Positions 28,161 through 37,379 of a DNA stretch of 64,000 nt are shown here, one piece after another; position 1 is the first letter of the stretch; each line of letters opens with the position of its first letter. The position numbers were made by a program, and so were the translations under genes. The DNA comes from Enterococcus sp. HY326 (GTDB lineage Bacteria > Bacillota > Bacilli > Lactobacillales > Enterococcaceae). The DNA is taken from assembly GCF_026157065.1 (NCBI RefSeq), contig NZ_JANLGQ010000006.1, positions 1-64,000 of the forward strand, written 5' to 3'. Under the pieces are notes generated by a model that saw only the letters and a list, made by a program, of their open reading frames with translations, did not search any database and was not told the origin of the DNA.

Positions 28161-28688
28161 ATGGGTTGGTGGCAAGCAGCGATTGCCGCAGTCAAGCGCA
28201 ATGACCCTGCAGCACGTTCGACAGCTGAAGTTGTCTTGACGTACCCCGGTGTCCATGCATTATTTTTTCATCGTTTGTCCCATTTTTTATATCGTCATCA
28301 GCGATTTTTATTAGCCAAAATCAACGCTCAGTTTTGGCGTTTTATCACCGGCATTGAAATTCATCCGGGAGCTGAGATTGCCAGCGGTGTTTTTATCGAT
28401 CACGGGTCAGGCTTGGTGATTGGTGAAACCGCAGTGGTGGAAAGCGATGTTGTCTTGTTTCACGGGGTGACCTTGGGAGGCACCGGCAAAGACCAAGGTA
28501 AGCGCCATCCGACCATCAAACAAGGAGCGCTGATTTCAGCCCATGCCCAAGTTTTAGGACCGGTGACGATTGGTGTTGCTGCAAAAATCGGCGCCAGTGC
28601 CGTAGTGATTACCGATGTTCCCGATTATGGAACGGCTGTCGGCATTCCAGCCAAAGTTGTCAGGATTAAAGGAGAGAAAGTTGAATGA
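28161..28688 (+). CDS. cysE: serine O-acetyltransferase
   Basis: A 175-residue left-handed beta-helix acetyltransferase, with hexapeptide repeats from about residue 70 ([38 protein letters not shown]). It is the short form found in many Firmicutes. It makes O-acetylserine for cysteine synthesis and is linked through the T-box and operon to cysteinyl-tRNA synthetase. Its stop overlaps the cysS start (ATGA). Confidence 0.94.
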   Translation: MGWWQAAIAAVKRNDPAARSTAEVVLTYPGVHALFFHRLSHFLYRHQRFLLAKINAQFWRFITGIEIHPGAEIASGVFIDHGSGLVIGETAVVESDVVLFHGVTLGGTGKDQGKRHPTIKQGALISAHAQVLGPVTIGVAAKIGASAVVITDVPDYGTAVGIPAKVVRIKGEKVE

Positions 28689-30097
28689 TTAAAATTTATA
28701 ATACCTTGAGCCGCCAAAAGGAAATTTTTACGCCCTTAAGAGAAGGCCAGGTGGCGATGTACGTCTGCGGACCGACCGTTTATAATTATATCCATATCGG
28801 CAACGCTCGCAGTACGGTAGCCTTTGACACGATTCGCCGCTATTTTGAATACCGCGGCTTTGCGGTCAATTATGTCTCAAACTTTACCGACGTGGATGAT
28901 AAAATTATTCGAGCGGCTCAAGAATTGCAGCTGTCTGCTCCAGAAGTAGCCCAGCGTTTTATTGCCGCTTTTAAAGAAGATACTGCCGCTTTAAATGTCA
29001 AACCGGCAACACTGAATCCACAGGTGATGGACCATATTCCTGATATTATTGAATTTATCGAAGTCTTGATCAACAAAGGCTTTGCCTACGAATCTGGCGG
29101 CGACGTCTATTATCGCACACGGAAATTTAAAGATTACGGACAATTAAGTGACCAGAGTATTGATGAATTAGAAGTTGGTGCGAGTCAACGGACCGGCGCT
29201 GAACTAGATTTAAAGGAAGACCCGCTTGATTTTGCTTTATGGAAAAGTGCCAAGGCTGGCGAGATTGCTTGGGATTCACCTTGGGGACAAGGGCGCCCCG
29301 GCTGGCATATCGAGTGCTCGGTGATGGCGACTAAACATTTGGGCGACACGATTGATATTCATGGTGGTGGGCAAGATTTAGAATTTCCCCATCATGAAAA
29401 TGAAATCGCCCAAAGCGAAGCCAAGACCGGCCATAAATTTGCCAACTATTGGATGCACAACGGCTACGTGACCATCGGCGATGACGATGAGAAAATGAGT
29501 AAATCGCTAGGGAATTTTGTGACTGCCCATGAGATGATTCAGCGGATTGACCCACAAATTTTGCGTTTCTTTATGGCAACGACGCAATATCGCCGGCCGA
29601 TTCGTTATAGTGAAGCTACGTTACAAGAAGCCACCGCTAATTTGCAAAAATTGCGGAATACTTATGAAAATGTGCAGTTTCGTTTGCAGCAGGATTTTGC
29701 AACTGAGACAGAAACTTCGGCTAGCTTAGCGGAAATTGCCGCCTTTGAAGAGGCCTTTATTCAAGAGATGGATGATGACTTCAATGCCGCCAACGGTATC
29801 ACGGTGGTGTATGATTTAGCAAAGTGGCTGAATACCCATCTTGAAGCTAGCACAGCTAGTCAAGCCAGTTTAACAAAAGGCTTGCAGGCTTTTGTTGGGA
29901 TGCTAGCGGTCTTTGGTATTTTCTTTAAAGAAGCTGAATTGTTAGATACCGATATTGAAGTGTTGATTGAGGAGCGTAATCAGGCCCGCAAAGATAAAAA
30001 CTTTGCCCGCAGTGATGAAATTCGTGACCAGCTAAAGGAGCAAGGAATTATTTTGGAAGACACCCCACAGGGAGTTCGCTGGAGAAGAGAAGCATGA
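28685..30097 (+). CDS. cysS: cysteinyl-tRNA synthetase
   Basis: A 470-residue class I synthetase. It has [19 protein letters not shown] (HIGH motif with zinc Cys) and zinc ligands in WHIECSVMA and [14 protein letters not shown]. The KMSKS motif is [11 protein letters not shown]. Translation is coupled to cysE upstream and mrnC downstream by 4-base overlaps. Expression is set by the cysteine T-box. Confidence 0.97.
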   Translation: MIKIYNTLSRQKEIFTPLREGQVAMYVCGPTVYNYIHIGNARSTVAFDTIRRYFEYRGFAVNYVSNFTDVDDKIIRAAQELQLSAPEVAQRFIAAFKEDTAALNVKPATLNPQVMDHIPDIIEFIEVLINKGFAYESGGDVYYRTRKFKDYGQLSDQSIDELEVGASQRTGAELDLKEDPLDFALWKSAKAGEIAWDSPWGQGRPGWHIECSVMATKHLGDTIDIHGGGQDLEFPHHENEIAQSEAKTGHKFANYWMHNGYVTIGDDDEKMSKSLGNFVTAHEMIQRIDPQILRFFMATTQYRRPIRYSEATLQEATANLQKLRNTYENVQFRLQQDFATETETSASLAEIAAFEEAFIQEMDDDFNAANGITVVYDLAKWLNTHLEASTASQASLTKGLQAFVGMLAVFGIFFKEAELLDTDIEVLIEERNQARKDKNFARSDEIRDQLKEQGIILEDTPQGVRWRREA

Positions 30098-30489
30098 GAG
30101 ATTATCAACAATTAAACGGCTTAGCATTAGCCTATGTCGGTGATGCGATTTATGAAATTTATATTCGTGATTATTTAGTCGAGCAGGGACAAACTCGACC
30201 AAATAAGCTACATCATATGGCGACAAACTATGTCTCCGCCAAGGCGCAAGCCTCTTTGATGGAGGAATTACTGGCAGCAGACTTGCTGACTGAAGAAGAA
30301 ATTCTTTTTTACAAGCGCGGCCGCAATGCCAAAAGCCATACGACCGCAAAAAATGCCGATGTGATGACCTATCGGATTTCCACCGGCTTTGAAGCCTTGA
30401 TGGGCTATCTGCATTTAACTAAACAACAAGAGCGCCTTGAAGAATTAATTGCTTGGTGCATTGAGAAAGTGAGAGAGACCAATGGCTAG
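30094..30489 (+). CDS. mrnC: Mini-ribonuclease 3
   Basis: A 131-residue RNase III-like catalytic domain without a double-stranded RNA binding domain: [20 protein letters not shown] with the acidic active-site residues, and [15 protein letters not shown]. In Bacillus it matures 23S rRNA. It overlaps cysS by 4 and rlmB by 8 bases, the usual Firmicute order. Confidence 0.93.
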   Translation: MRDYQQLNGLALAYVGDAIYEIYIRDYLVEQGQTRPNKLHHMATNYVSAKAQASLMEELLAADLLTEEEILFYKRGRNAKSHTTAKNADVMTYRISTGFEALMGYLHLTKQQERLEELIAWCIEKVRETNG

Positions 30490-31372
30490 ACGACCAGAAA
30501 AACGCCAAAATGACCAGCGTTCAAAAAAAATCGGCGGTGCTAATCAGCGTAAACGCAATGACCAACCAGCCAAGCGCAATCGCCGTAATGACGAAACCCC
30601 TAACAAAAATCAAGCCGAGCAGCCGGTTGAATTATCCGCAGATTTTACCTTTGGCTACCACGCCAGCGTGGAGGCTCTAACCCAGGGCAAAGGCAATAAA
30701 TTATTTTTGCAGGAGGATGCCAAAGGGGAAAAGATTCAGCGTTTAAAAGAATTAGCTCAAGAACATAGCGTCCCAGTCAAATGGGTACCCAAAGCTAAAC
30801 TAGATGACTGGAGCAGCTCAGGTGTCCACCAAGGCATTGTTTTAGCCACGACACCTTATGAATATTTGGAGTTAGAAGAATTACTGGAGCAGGCTTTGGC
30901 TAAAACAGAAACACCATTTTTCTTAATTTTAGATAGCATCGAAGATCCCCATAATTTTGGCTCGATTTTACGGACGGCCGATGCCAGTGGTGTGAGCGGT
31001 GTGATTATTCCTAAACATCGGGCTGTCGGCATCACGCCGGTGGTTGCTAAGGCTTCAACCGGTGCCGTGGAATATGTGCCGATTGCCAGAGTAACCAATT
31101 TGAGTCAGGCGATTCAGCGCTTGAAGGAGAAAAATTTCTGGATTTTTGGCACGGATATGACGGGTACTAATTTTCAAAAATGGAATGCCCAAGGAGCGAT
31201 TGCTTTGATTATCGGCAATGAAGGCAAGGGCATGAGTCAAGGCTTGAAAAAAGAAGTCGATGAGATGCTGACGATTCCGATGACTGGCCACGTTCAAAGT
31301 TTAAATGCCAGTGTGGCTGCCGGCTTGCTGATGTATCAAGCCTTTAGTCAACGGGGCGGTGGTCAGTCGTGA
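30482..31372 (+). CDS. rlmB: 23S rRNA (guanosine-2'-O-)-methyltransferase RlmB
   Basis: A 296-residue SpoU-family methyltransferase. A basic, low-complexity tail of about 50 residues comes first, then an L30e-like substrate domain ([12 protein letters not shown]). The trefoil-knot SPOUT domain has motifs [30 protein letters not shown] and [15 protein letters not shown]. It is expected to methylate G2251 of 23S rRNA. It belongs to the cysE operon. Confidence 0.93.
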   Translation: MARRPEKRQNDQRSKKIGGANQRKRNDQPAKRNRRNDETPNKNQAEQPVELSADFTFGYHASVEALTQGKGNKLFLQEDAKGEKIQRLKELAQEHSVPVKWVPKAKLDDWSSSGVHQGIVLATTPYEYLELEELLEQALAKTETPFFLILDSIEDPHNFGSILRTADASGVSGVIIPKHRAVGITPVVAKASTGAVEYVPIARVTNLSQAIQRLKEKNFWIFGTDMTGTNFQKWNAQGAIALIIGNEGKGMSQGLKKEVDEMLTIPMTGHVQSLNASVAAGLLMYQAFSQRGGGQS

Positions 31373-31920
31373 AAAAGCAACTATTACTTGTTGACGGCTA
31401 CAATATGATTGGTGCATGGCCGGAATTGGTGCAGCTTAAAAAACAAGATTTGCTGGAGGATGCCAGAGAGGCGCTACTCAATCGCCTTTCCAATTATGCC
31501 AAGTACGAAGGCCTTGAAATTATTGTCGTGTTTGATGCTCAACTGGTTCCTGGGATTCAACAGGATTATCGAAAATATCAGCTGACGGTGGTCTTCACTA
31601 AAGAAAACGAAACCGCCGACAGCTATATTGAACGGGTGGCGGGGGAATTAAATACCATCGCCACACAGGTTACCGTTGCCACCAGTGATATGGCGGAGCA
31701 GTGGGTTGTCTTTTCTCAAGGGGCATTGCGAACATCGGCCCATGAGCTCTATAAAACAATCCAAAAAACCGAAAATTATATTAAAAAAGATACCGCCGAT
31801 TTACATTTTACAGATTTTCGCCGCAACTCACCGTGGAATGAAAACCAGCTGACGGAATTAAACCAAAAGCTCCATGACTTGATGGAAAAAAAGCCATCAA
31901 AAGGCAAAAAGAAAAAGTAA
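31369..31920 (+). CDS. yacP: NYN-domain ribonuclease-like protein (YacP/Rae1 family)
   Basis: A 183-residue PIN/NYN-fold protein with LLLVDGYNMIGAWPEL at the N terminus, ETADSYIERVAGEL and ATSDMAEQWV carrying the conserved acids, and a lysine-rich tail. The Bacillus homologue Rae1 (YacP) is a ribosome-associated mRNA endonuclease. It begins with GTG overlapping the rlmB stop by 4 bases and is the last gene of the operon. Confidence 0.9.
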   Translation: MKKQLLLVDGYNMIGAWPELVQLKKQDLLEDAREALLNRLSNYAKYEGLEIIVVFDAQLVPGIQQDYRKYQLTVVFTKENETADSYIERVAGELNTIATQVTVATSDMAEQWVVFSQGALRTSAHELYKTIQKTENYIKKDTADLHFTDFRRNSPWNENQLTELNQKLHDLMEKKPSKGKKKK

Positions 31921-31925
31921 ACAAT

Positions 31926-31976
31926 AAAATTCTAGAAACCGCTCAACTTGCTTGAGTCGCTTCTAGAATTTTTTTG
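31926..31976 (+). terminator. terminator of the cysE-yacP operon
   Basis: Stem AAATTCTAGAA/TTCTAGAATTT with inner CTCAA/TTGAG pairing, followed by TTTTTTT. Confidence 0.9.
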
Positions 31977-32041
31977 ATTGAAAGACACTCCCCGCTGGAT
32001 GTAAAATGAAAGCATGAGAAAGCCATATTAAAGGGGAACCT

Positions 32042-33127
32042 ATGAAGAAATTTTTATTAAAACGCTGGCTGTGGCTGATTCCGGGCATTTTGGCCTTTCT
32101 GCTGACGCAATATGCCAAAGCTAATCCCGTCTGGACAGAGCAGGTTTATAGTTTAACTATTTATCCTAAGCTGACCACTGTCGTTGGCTTTCTGCCATCA
32201 CTAATCTCATTTTCTTTAACAGAGTGGGTGGTTGTGTTATTTATCATTTTTGTTGTCGCATTACTGATTTTTTATATCCGCAAAATAATCAAGGGTCAAA
32301 GTCACCGGGGCTGGCTTGCTTACAAAGCCTTAGCAACTGGTTTCGGAATTTTCAGTGTCGTCTATTTTGTTTTTACGGCTTTGTGCGGATTAAATTACTA
32401 TCGCCAAACCTTTACTTACTACACGGGTTATACGTTGGGCGAAACCGATGAAACCCAGTTGCAGCAGCTCTGTCTTGATTTAGCCGAGGAATTAGACACG
32501 GTTCGGGCCCTATTACCGGAGGATATTTACACTTCGCAGGATTTTGAAGCCTATGCAGAACTTTCGGTGACGGCAATAGCGAAATTGGCAGAAACTTATC
32601 CCGTGCTAGAGCGCTCGCTATATTCTAAGCCCAAGCCAGTTTTATTATCAGACGTGATGTCGCAGGCGGGAATTTCCGGTGTCTTTTTTCCATTTACGAT
32701 GGAGTCCAATATTAACAAACAGGTGCCTTTTTACATGATTCCTTCAACAATGGCCCATGAGCTGGCACATCAAAGTGGTTTTATGCGGGAAGATGAAGCT
32801 AATTTTATTGCGTACCTTGCTAGTCAAAAAGTTGATGATCCGCTGATGAATTACAGCGGACTATCATTAGCCTTCAACCATGCTATCTCGGCTTTGAATC
32901 GGGTCGATGCTGAACAAGCTACGTTTATCAGAGAAAATCTCTCAGAAAAAGTGCAGGAGGACCGAGCCTATTATGCGGCCTATTTGAGTGACTATCGCGG
33001 CTTATTTTATCATTTCTCTACCAAGGTCAATGACACTTATTTAAAGGCCAACAACCAAAGTGATGGCGTTGCCAGCTATGGCCGGATGGTGGAGCTGATG
33101 TTGGCGGAGCGGCGGGAAGTTGACTGA
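32042..33127 (+). CDS. DUF3810 family membrane protein with zincin-like motif
   Basis: A 361-residue protein with three N-terminal membrane helices (residues 10-27, about 58-80, about 95-120). A soluble part holds STMAHELAHQSGFMREDEAN, an HExxH-type metal site with a downstream Glu, as in the DUF3810 family. A metallopeptidase role is inferred from this motif only. It stands alone, with AAAGGGG before the ATG, and I see no partner gene. Confidence 0.8.
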   Translation: MKKFLLKRWLWLIPGILAFLLTQYAKANPVWTEQVYSLTIYPKLTTVVGFLPSLISFSLTEWVVVLFIIFVVALLIFYIRKIIKGQSHRGWLAYKALATGFGIFSVVYFVFTALCGLNYYRQTFTYYTGYTLGETDETQLQQLCLDLAEELDTVRALLPEDIYTSQDFEAYAELSVTAIAKLAETYPVLERSLYSKPKPVLLSDVMSQAGISGVFFPFTMESNINKQVPFYMIPSTMAHELAHQSGFMREDEANFIAYLASQKVDDPLMNYSGLSLAFNHAISALNRVDAEQATFIRENLSEKVQEDRAYYAAYLSDYRGLFYHFSTKVNDTYLKANNQSDGVASYGRMVELMLAERREVD

Positions 33128-33193
33128 GAAATCCAATTTTTTAACATACTTTAGTCTAAAAATTGCTTGCCAGTTTCAGAAGTGATTTTTAAA

Positions 33194-33562
33194 TTAAAGT
33201 TTTTTTGCTTTCATCGTTTCAAAATTTGCCCGGTTTGATAGAATTGCTTGTTCATTTTCCCGCAACCAACTTTTAACCTGCTCTAAAATCGGTAACACGC
33301 TGAGGCCTAAAGGAGTCAAGCTATAGCTAACAGGAAAACCGGTTGAGCTTTCCCCTTCCTTTTGAATCAGCCCAGAAGCCAATAATTGCCGCAGGTTTTC
33401 CGTTAATACTTTGCGGGAAACGCCAACCATTGCCCGATCGAGTTCCGCAAAGTTGTAATCTTTTTCAGCTAACAAGAGGATTATAAAGGGCACCCATTTG
33501 CCTAATAGCGGCAGCGCCACCTCCCGCAAGCGTTGTTCATTATGGAGATTTTTATTTTGCAC
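33194..33562 (-). CDS. HxlR-family transcriptional regulator
   Basis: A 122-residue winged-helix protein with the HxlR pattern: LLGKWVPFIILLLAEKDYNFAEL, then VSRKVLTENLRQLLASGLIQ and the wing FPVSYSLTPLGLSVLPIL. The N-terminal cysteine of redox- or aldehyde-sensing members is missing. It is divergent from a hydrolase cluster, with a perfect palindrome covering both promoters, so it probably controls both sides. Confidence 0.88.
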   Translation of the reverse strand: MQNKNLHNEQRLREVALPLLGKWVPFIILLLAEKDYNFAELDRAMVGVSRKVLTENLRQLLASGLIQKEGESSTGFPVSYSLTPLGLSVLPILEQVKSWLRENEQAILSNRANFETMKAKKL

Positions 33563-33598
33563 CTTGAGGTAACCTCTTTTCTAAATGATTGTAGCTTA

Positions 33599-33619
33599 CT
33601 ATAATGAATTTCATTATAG
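33599..33619. promoter_or_regulatory. 21-bp palindrome over divergent -10 boxes (probable HxlR operator)
   Basis: CTATAATGAA-T-TTCATTATAG is fully symmetric around its central base. TATAAT occurs on the plus strand at 33600-33605 and on the minus strand at 33613-33618, so one bound dimer could close both promoters. Confidence 0.75.
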
Positions 33620-33670
33620 CATGAGCCAAAATAATCAGTTGGCAACATCAGGAAAGAAAAGGCGAGTAGA

Positions 33671-34879
33671 ATGAAAAAACATTTTTTTAAGAATTTTGCA
33701 TTTGAGTTTGAGATAACCCGTTTAATGTGGTATGCCCCTTTTGGCGGAGCAGATTATGGGGAGGTGGCTACGGTGGCTGAAAAAATCCAAGATGGCAATT
33801 ATGAATCTTGGTATGTCCAGTGGCAAAAGATTGCTGAAAAATTGCAACAACGTGGCCAAAAATTAGAAGAGAATCGACTGCAGGAACTTGCAGCTGCTGC
33901 ATACTTTAGAGGGAGCCGCTATTATCAGGCGGCCGAATTTTTCCTGCCGCCAAGTGACTCTCGCAAAAGAGAGGCTTATCAAAATTCAGTAGATTTGTTT
34001 TATCAGGGGCTGGATTTGAAAAAAATCACCTTTGTGAGAAATGTAATTGAGTATGACAATTTGAAATTGCGCACTGTTTATTTTCCCACACAGCAGGCTG
34101 CAAAAGGCACCATTTTTATCTGTGGTGGTTTTGATGCGTTGTTGGAGGAATTGTATTTTACTAACGTACAGGCCGCCACACAGTCTGGCTATGATGTGGT
34201 TCTTTATGAAGGTCCAGGACAGTCGGCAGTCATCAGAAATTATCAGCAACCCTTTGAGGCTGATTGGCACTTAGCCGTTAAAGCGGTCGTATCTTATTAT
34301 GAAAAAGAACGTGGGCCCTTGAAAAATAAAATTGGTATTGGCCTCTCCTTGGGCGGTTTGTTGTTGGCGAGGACTGCTAGCTTCGAAAGCCAGTTGTTTG
34401 ATAAGGTTATCTTGTATAATTATTTTCCTTCCATGCAGGAATCTTTTAAATTTGCCTTGCCAAAATTTTTGCATCCCTATTTGAAGAAGGGCTTTCCCGC
34501 TAGATTGGAAAATATTAGCAGCTGGTATATTCGGCATCACAAATTTTTAAACTGGCAAGTAGAGCACGCAAAATGGGTATTTGGTGCCACGAGTCTTAAT
34601 AATCTTTTGAAAAAAACAGCTGCTTTTAGCGAAGAGCTAGCCTATAGCAACTTAACCGCTGATTGTTTAATCTTTTTGGCGGAAAAAGAAAATTATTATG
34701 ATTATCGACTGGGCCTAAACTTCTTCGAAAAAATTCCTGCGTCCCGCAAAAAACTAGTCTGTTTCAATAAAGAAAAATTTTCCTCTGAGCTCCATTGCCA
34801 AAATGGTGCAGCCTACGAATCTCAAGAGGTATTATTTTCATGGCTGGCAGAGCTGGAGACAGAAATTGACATTGCTTAA
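33671..34879 (+). CDS. alpha/beta-hydrolase with helical N-terminal region
   Basis: A 402-residue protein. An N-terminal helical cap (about 1-120) precedes a hydrolase core with oxyanion region FICGGFDALLEEL, YEGPGQSAVIRN, and nucleophile elbow GIGLSLGGLLLA. Histidine candidates lie in SELHCQNGA near the C terminus. The layout recalls the FrsA-like and 2,6-dihydroxypseudooxynicotine hydrolase-like alpha/beta hydrolases. No signal peptide is seen. It is the first gene right of the palindromic operator. Substrate unknown. Confidence 0.75.
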   Translation: MKKHFFKNFAFEFEITRLMWYAPFGGADYGEVATVAEKIQDGNYESWYVQWQKIAEKLQQRGQKLEENRLQELAAAAYFRGSRYYQAAEFFLPPSDSRKREAYQNSVDLFYQGLDLKKITFVRNVIEYDNLKLRTVYFPTQQAAKGTIFICGGFDALLEELYFTNVQAATQSGYDVVLYEGPGQSAVIRNYQQPFEADWHLAVKAVVSYYEKERGPLKNKIGIGLSLGGLLLARTASFESQLFDKVILYNYFPSMQESFKFALPKFLHPYLKKGFPARLENISSWYIRHHKFLNWQVEHAKWVFGATSLNNLLKKTAAFSEELAYSNLTADCLIFLAEKENYYDYRLGLNFFEKIPASRKKLVCFNKEKFSSELHCQNGAAYESQEVLFSWLAELETEIDIA

Positions 34880-34896
34880 TTGGATTGGGATAATTT

Positions 34897-35763
34897 ATGG
34901 AACAAATCGGAAATGAAAGCAGGACACTGCCAATGGGAAAACAACAGTTTGGGCACACTTTGAAGGCTCTACGTAAGCAAAGAGGCTTGTCGCAAAAGCA
35001 GGTCTGTCAGGATATTTGCTCACAACCGATGTTATCGGCGATTGAAGCCGGCAAATACCTTCCAAATAGTCGACTGCTGATTCAATTATGTCAACGTTTG
35101 GAAATTCAGGCGGAAGTTTTAGTTTTGGATAGCCATTATGCTATCAGTGAGAATCTTTCCTTTAGTCAAAAGGTCGAGGAATTATGCAATTCCCATCAGT
35201 ATAAAGAGTTGCAAGAATTTCTCCTGCAACCTGAAATCTTGGAACAGCTGACCACGCAAGCGCAATTTCAAGCGTACTATTACTATTTAGGTTGCTGTGA
35301 ATTTCATAATAGCCAGAGTATGCTACAGTCTGAGGAAAACTTCAAATTGTCTTTAGCAGAGGTTAAACAGGCTGCTAAACCTTCTAGCTTAACCCGTTTG
35401 GCTTTTGCTAGCTTAGCAATAATCAGTGCTAAGCGTCAGCAGCACAAGAGTACAATAGCTTATCTTGAACAAAGTCTGCTAGATATAAAGACTGCGCCAT
35501 ATGAAGCCAATTTGAATATTATTTTTTACTTGGATGCTTTAGCACTATTTGAATTGAAAGATTATCCAGCAGCTGCCGCCATGATTGAAGAGGGTGTTGC
35601 GTTTATCACCAGTCATGACTCTCATTTTATGCTGGCAAATTTATTCTATCTATTAGCTTTGACTGCCGAAAAGTCAGCTGAAAGCAGCCAGCTTGAATCT
35701 GCTAGCAATAAGAGTGCTCTGTTGGAGGATTTGTTTCAAGAAGCAGTGTTTAAGGAAATATAA
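34897..35763 (+). CDS. XRE/Rgg-like regulator with TPR-type helical domain
   Basis: A 288-residue protein. A Cro/CI helix-turn-helix (LRKQRGLSQKQVCQDICSQP to AGKYLPNSRLL, residues about 20-75) is followed by some 200 residues of paired helices, as in peptide-responsive Rgg/PlcR-type (RRNPP) regulators. ATG 34897 has only a weak ribosome site; ATG 34936 is an alternative. It starts 17 bases after the hydrolase, so it may be co-transcribed. I found no small peptide gene touching it. Confidence 0.75.
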   Translation: MEQIGNESRTLPMGKQQFGHTLKALRKQRGLSQKQVCQDICSQPMLSAIEAGKYLPNSRLLIQLCQRLEIQAEVLVLDSHYAISENLSFSQKVEELCNSHQYKELQEFLLQPEILEQLTTQAQFQAYYYYLGCCEFHNSQSMLQSEENFKLSLAEVKQAAKPSSLTRLAFASLAIISAKRQQHKSTIAYLEQSLLDIKTAPYEANLNIIFYLDALALFELKDYPAAAAMIEEGVAFITSHDSHFMLANLFYLLALTAEKSAESSQLESASNKSALLEDLFQEAVFKEI

Positions 35764-35832
35764 GGACGCTTATTTTTCCGTTTGCTTAGAATTCGTTATC
35801 CTTTGTTTATCAAATAAAGGAGGCGGTTTAAC

Positions 35833-36240
35833 ATGACTAAACCACTATTTACAAATGTAACAAGCACGACAGCAACGACTGAAAGAGTTCGAGATTTCTT
35901 GTTAGACTTGGAAAATATCACACAATGGGCTCCAGAGATTAGCTCCCTGCAAAATAGCGAAATGGGAATGACCCTAACGAGGATAGGACATGCGTTGAAC
36001 GCTGTTGAGGAGATATCGGTGACCGAAGCTGACGGTAAAATTATTTACCATAGCATCGGCGGCAAGCTGGCCTATGATCTAGAATTCGTTTTAGAAAAAC
36101 AGCAGCAGCAAACGAAAATTTCCCAAATGCTTCATTTTACGGAACCAAATTATTTAAGCATTCCCCTTTCACTAGTTAAGCCAATAATAAAACAAGCATT
36201 TCAAGAAAATTTGCATCGTTTGGCAGCAGTTGTACAATAA
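35833..36240 (+). CDS. SRPBCC (START/Bet v1-like) domain protein
   Basis: A 135-residue protein with the SRPBCC pattern. The opening strand FTNVTSTTATTERVRDFLLDLENITQW is followed by several strands and a long C-terminal helix (LVKPIIKQAFQENLHRLAAVV). Such folds bind or convert hydrophobic ligands and include polyketide cyclases. A strong AAAGGAGG site precedes it. It sits between the regulator and a second hydrolase-like gene. Confidence 0.72.
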   Translation: MTKPLFTNVTSTTATTERVRDFLLDLENITQWAPEISSLQNSEMGMTLTRIGHALNAVEEISVTEADGKIIYHSIGGKLAYDLEFVLEKQQQQTKISQMLHFTEPNYLSIPLSLVKPIIKQAFQENLHRLAAVVQ

Positions 36241-36263
36241 TAAAAATAGCAAAAGGAGACAAT

Positions 36264-36929
36264 ATGTTAGATGTCTTATTGATTGGTCCCCTCGGCTGGG
36301 AGGCCTCGGTCTGGCAATTTGTGACCGAGCAGTTTCCTACTAAAAGGTTCGCCTATCTCACTTATACAGACGAAAATTTAGAACAGCTAGCAAGTAAGAC
36401 TGATTTTCTTAATCAGCTCAGTGACTTGCAGGAGCAGCTGACACCGGAAACTCTGATTATCTCAGCATCTTTTGGGACCGTTGTTCTTCTCAGCTTTTTA
36501 GAGGAGAATTTCATAAGCAATCCGCTGATTTTGATTGATGGTTTTCAACAACTACCGGAAAAAGCGGCAATTCCTGCACTATTTGCCGAACGTCCCGAAG
36601 AATTTTCCGATAAACAAGCCTACTTGAATACTGTCTTAGACGAAACTGATCAAGAAAATTCGCAATTGGTAAAAATTGCACTGGATAATTTAACGGAAAA
36701 GCTACGAGTGACCACCTCTAATCACAATTACGTAAAGGCTTTGTCAGCCTTTAGCGGCGTTAATCCTGCAGAAATTTTGCAGCGGCTGGCTCTTGATACT
36801 AGCTATGTTTTCTCTAGTGTGCCCATTGCAGGAGTGAAAATGACAGCCATTACTCCGGAGAGTCATTTGTTAATGCTGACTAATCCGCAACAGCTGTTGG
36901 CTGTGATTGGTAAAAAATTAGCACAATAA
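36264..36929 (+). CDS. alpha/beta-hydrolase-like protein
   Basis: A 221-residue protein that looks like a compact alpha/beta hydrolase. It has the oxyanion-type start LIGPLGWEASVW, a nucleophile elbow ISASFGTVVLL and a possible catalytic His in ITPESHLLMLTNPQQL near the end. The elbow is S-x-S-F-G rather than G-x-S-x-G, a variant. It closes the cluster started by the 402-residue hydrolase and is followed by a terminator. Substrate unknown. Confidence 0.65.
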   Translation: MLDVLLIGPLGWEASVWQFVTEQFPTKRFAYLTYTDENLEQLASKTDFLNQLSDLQEQLTPETLIISASFGTVVLLSFLEENFISNPLILIDGFQQLPEKAAIPALFAERPEEFSDKQAYLNTVLDETDQENSQLVKIALDNLTEKLRVTTSNHNYVKALSAFSGVNPAEILQRLALDTSYVFSSVPIAGVKMTAITPESHLLMLTNPQQLLAVIGKKLAQ

Positions 36930-36939
36930 AAACTTAGTA

Positions 36940-36972
36940 AAGCCTCACAACTTTTGCTGTGAGGCTTTTTTT
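36940..36972 (+). terminator. terminator of the hydrolase cluster
   Basis: Stem AGCCTCACA/TGTGAGGCT with an 8-base loop, then TTTTTT. Confidence 0.9.
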
Positions 36973-36982
36973 CTGCAATTTA

Positions 36983-37026
36983 ACATTCCCAAACAATTCC
37001 TGAACAAGTTTTAAAACATTCACTCG
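36983..37026 (+). promoter_or_regulatory. phased ACATT/ACAATT repeat array, copy 1
   Basis: ACATTCCCAA (36983), ACAATTCCTGA (36993), ACAAGTTTTAA (37004) and ACATTCACTC (37016) follow at 10, 11 and 12-base steps. Bases 36981-37007 nearly match 39084-39111. The pattern resembles direct repeats bound by LytTR-type response regulators. The reading frame at the equivalent place (ATG 37063) stops after four codons. Confidence 0.55.
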
Positions 37027-37379
37027 GTAAACTAAAGCCATAGAAAACATTGAAAAGAGTTTATGAAGATGTGGTAGCTTTGGCACTTGTTTCGGTATGA
37101 TAGTGGTGTTACTTTACTATGTATAATATACGTTGCTCGCTATTAGTTTAAGTAACTGATTGAGTAGAGTAGCGACAAAGTTTATTCGTACTGATTGGCA
37201 AGAGGCTGGTACAATAAAAAACCACGCAGGCAGATGAAGCTAGCTTTTAGGTGCGCTTCATCTGCAGCGAGGATTTTTTGATAATCTAATGAAAATTTTT
37301 CATCTTACTTAGTTTTGATGTTTTAGTGATGAGAATGCTTAGTCTTCAAGCGAGTCAGCCAAGAGATGAAAATCTAGTA
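37027..37379. other. gene-free stretch with an orphan bidirectional hairpin
   Basis: Between the repeat array and the lipoprotein gene there is no supported frame. A strong hairpin CAGATGAAGC (37231-37240) / GCTTCATCTG (37255-37264) has an A run before it and TTTTTT after it (37274-37279). It may end transcripts from either side, possibly a small RNA. Confidence 0.5.
37214..37280. terminator. bidirectional terminator-like hairpin
   Basis: Ten-bp perfect stem with additional CC-CGC/GCG-GG pairing outside, and T-rich flanks on both strands. It has no obvious gene on the plus side. Confidence 0.65.

Noticed and set aside
37060-37125. Fst-type toxin or other type I toxin gene near the orphan hairpin
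   Set aside because: Only four- and nine-codon frames are present; neither resembles a known toxin, and convergent promoters could not be recognised.
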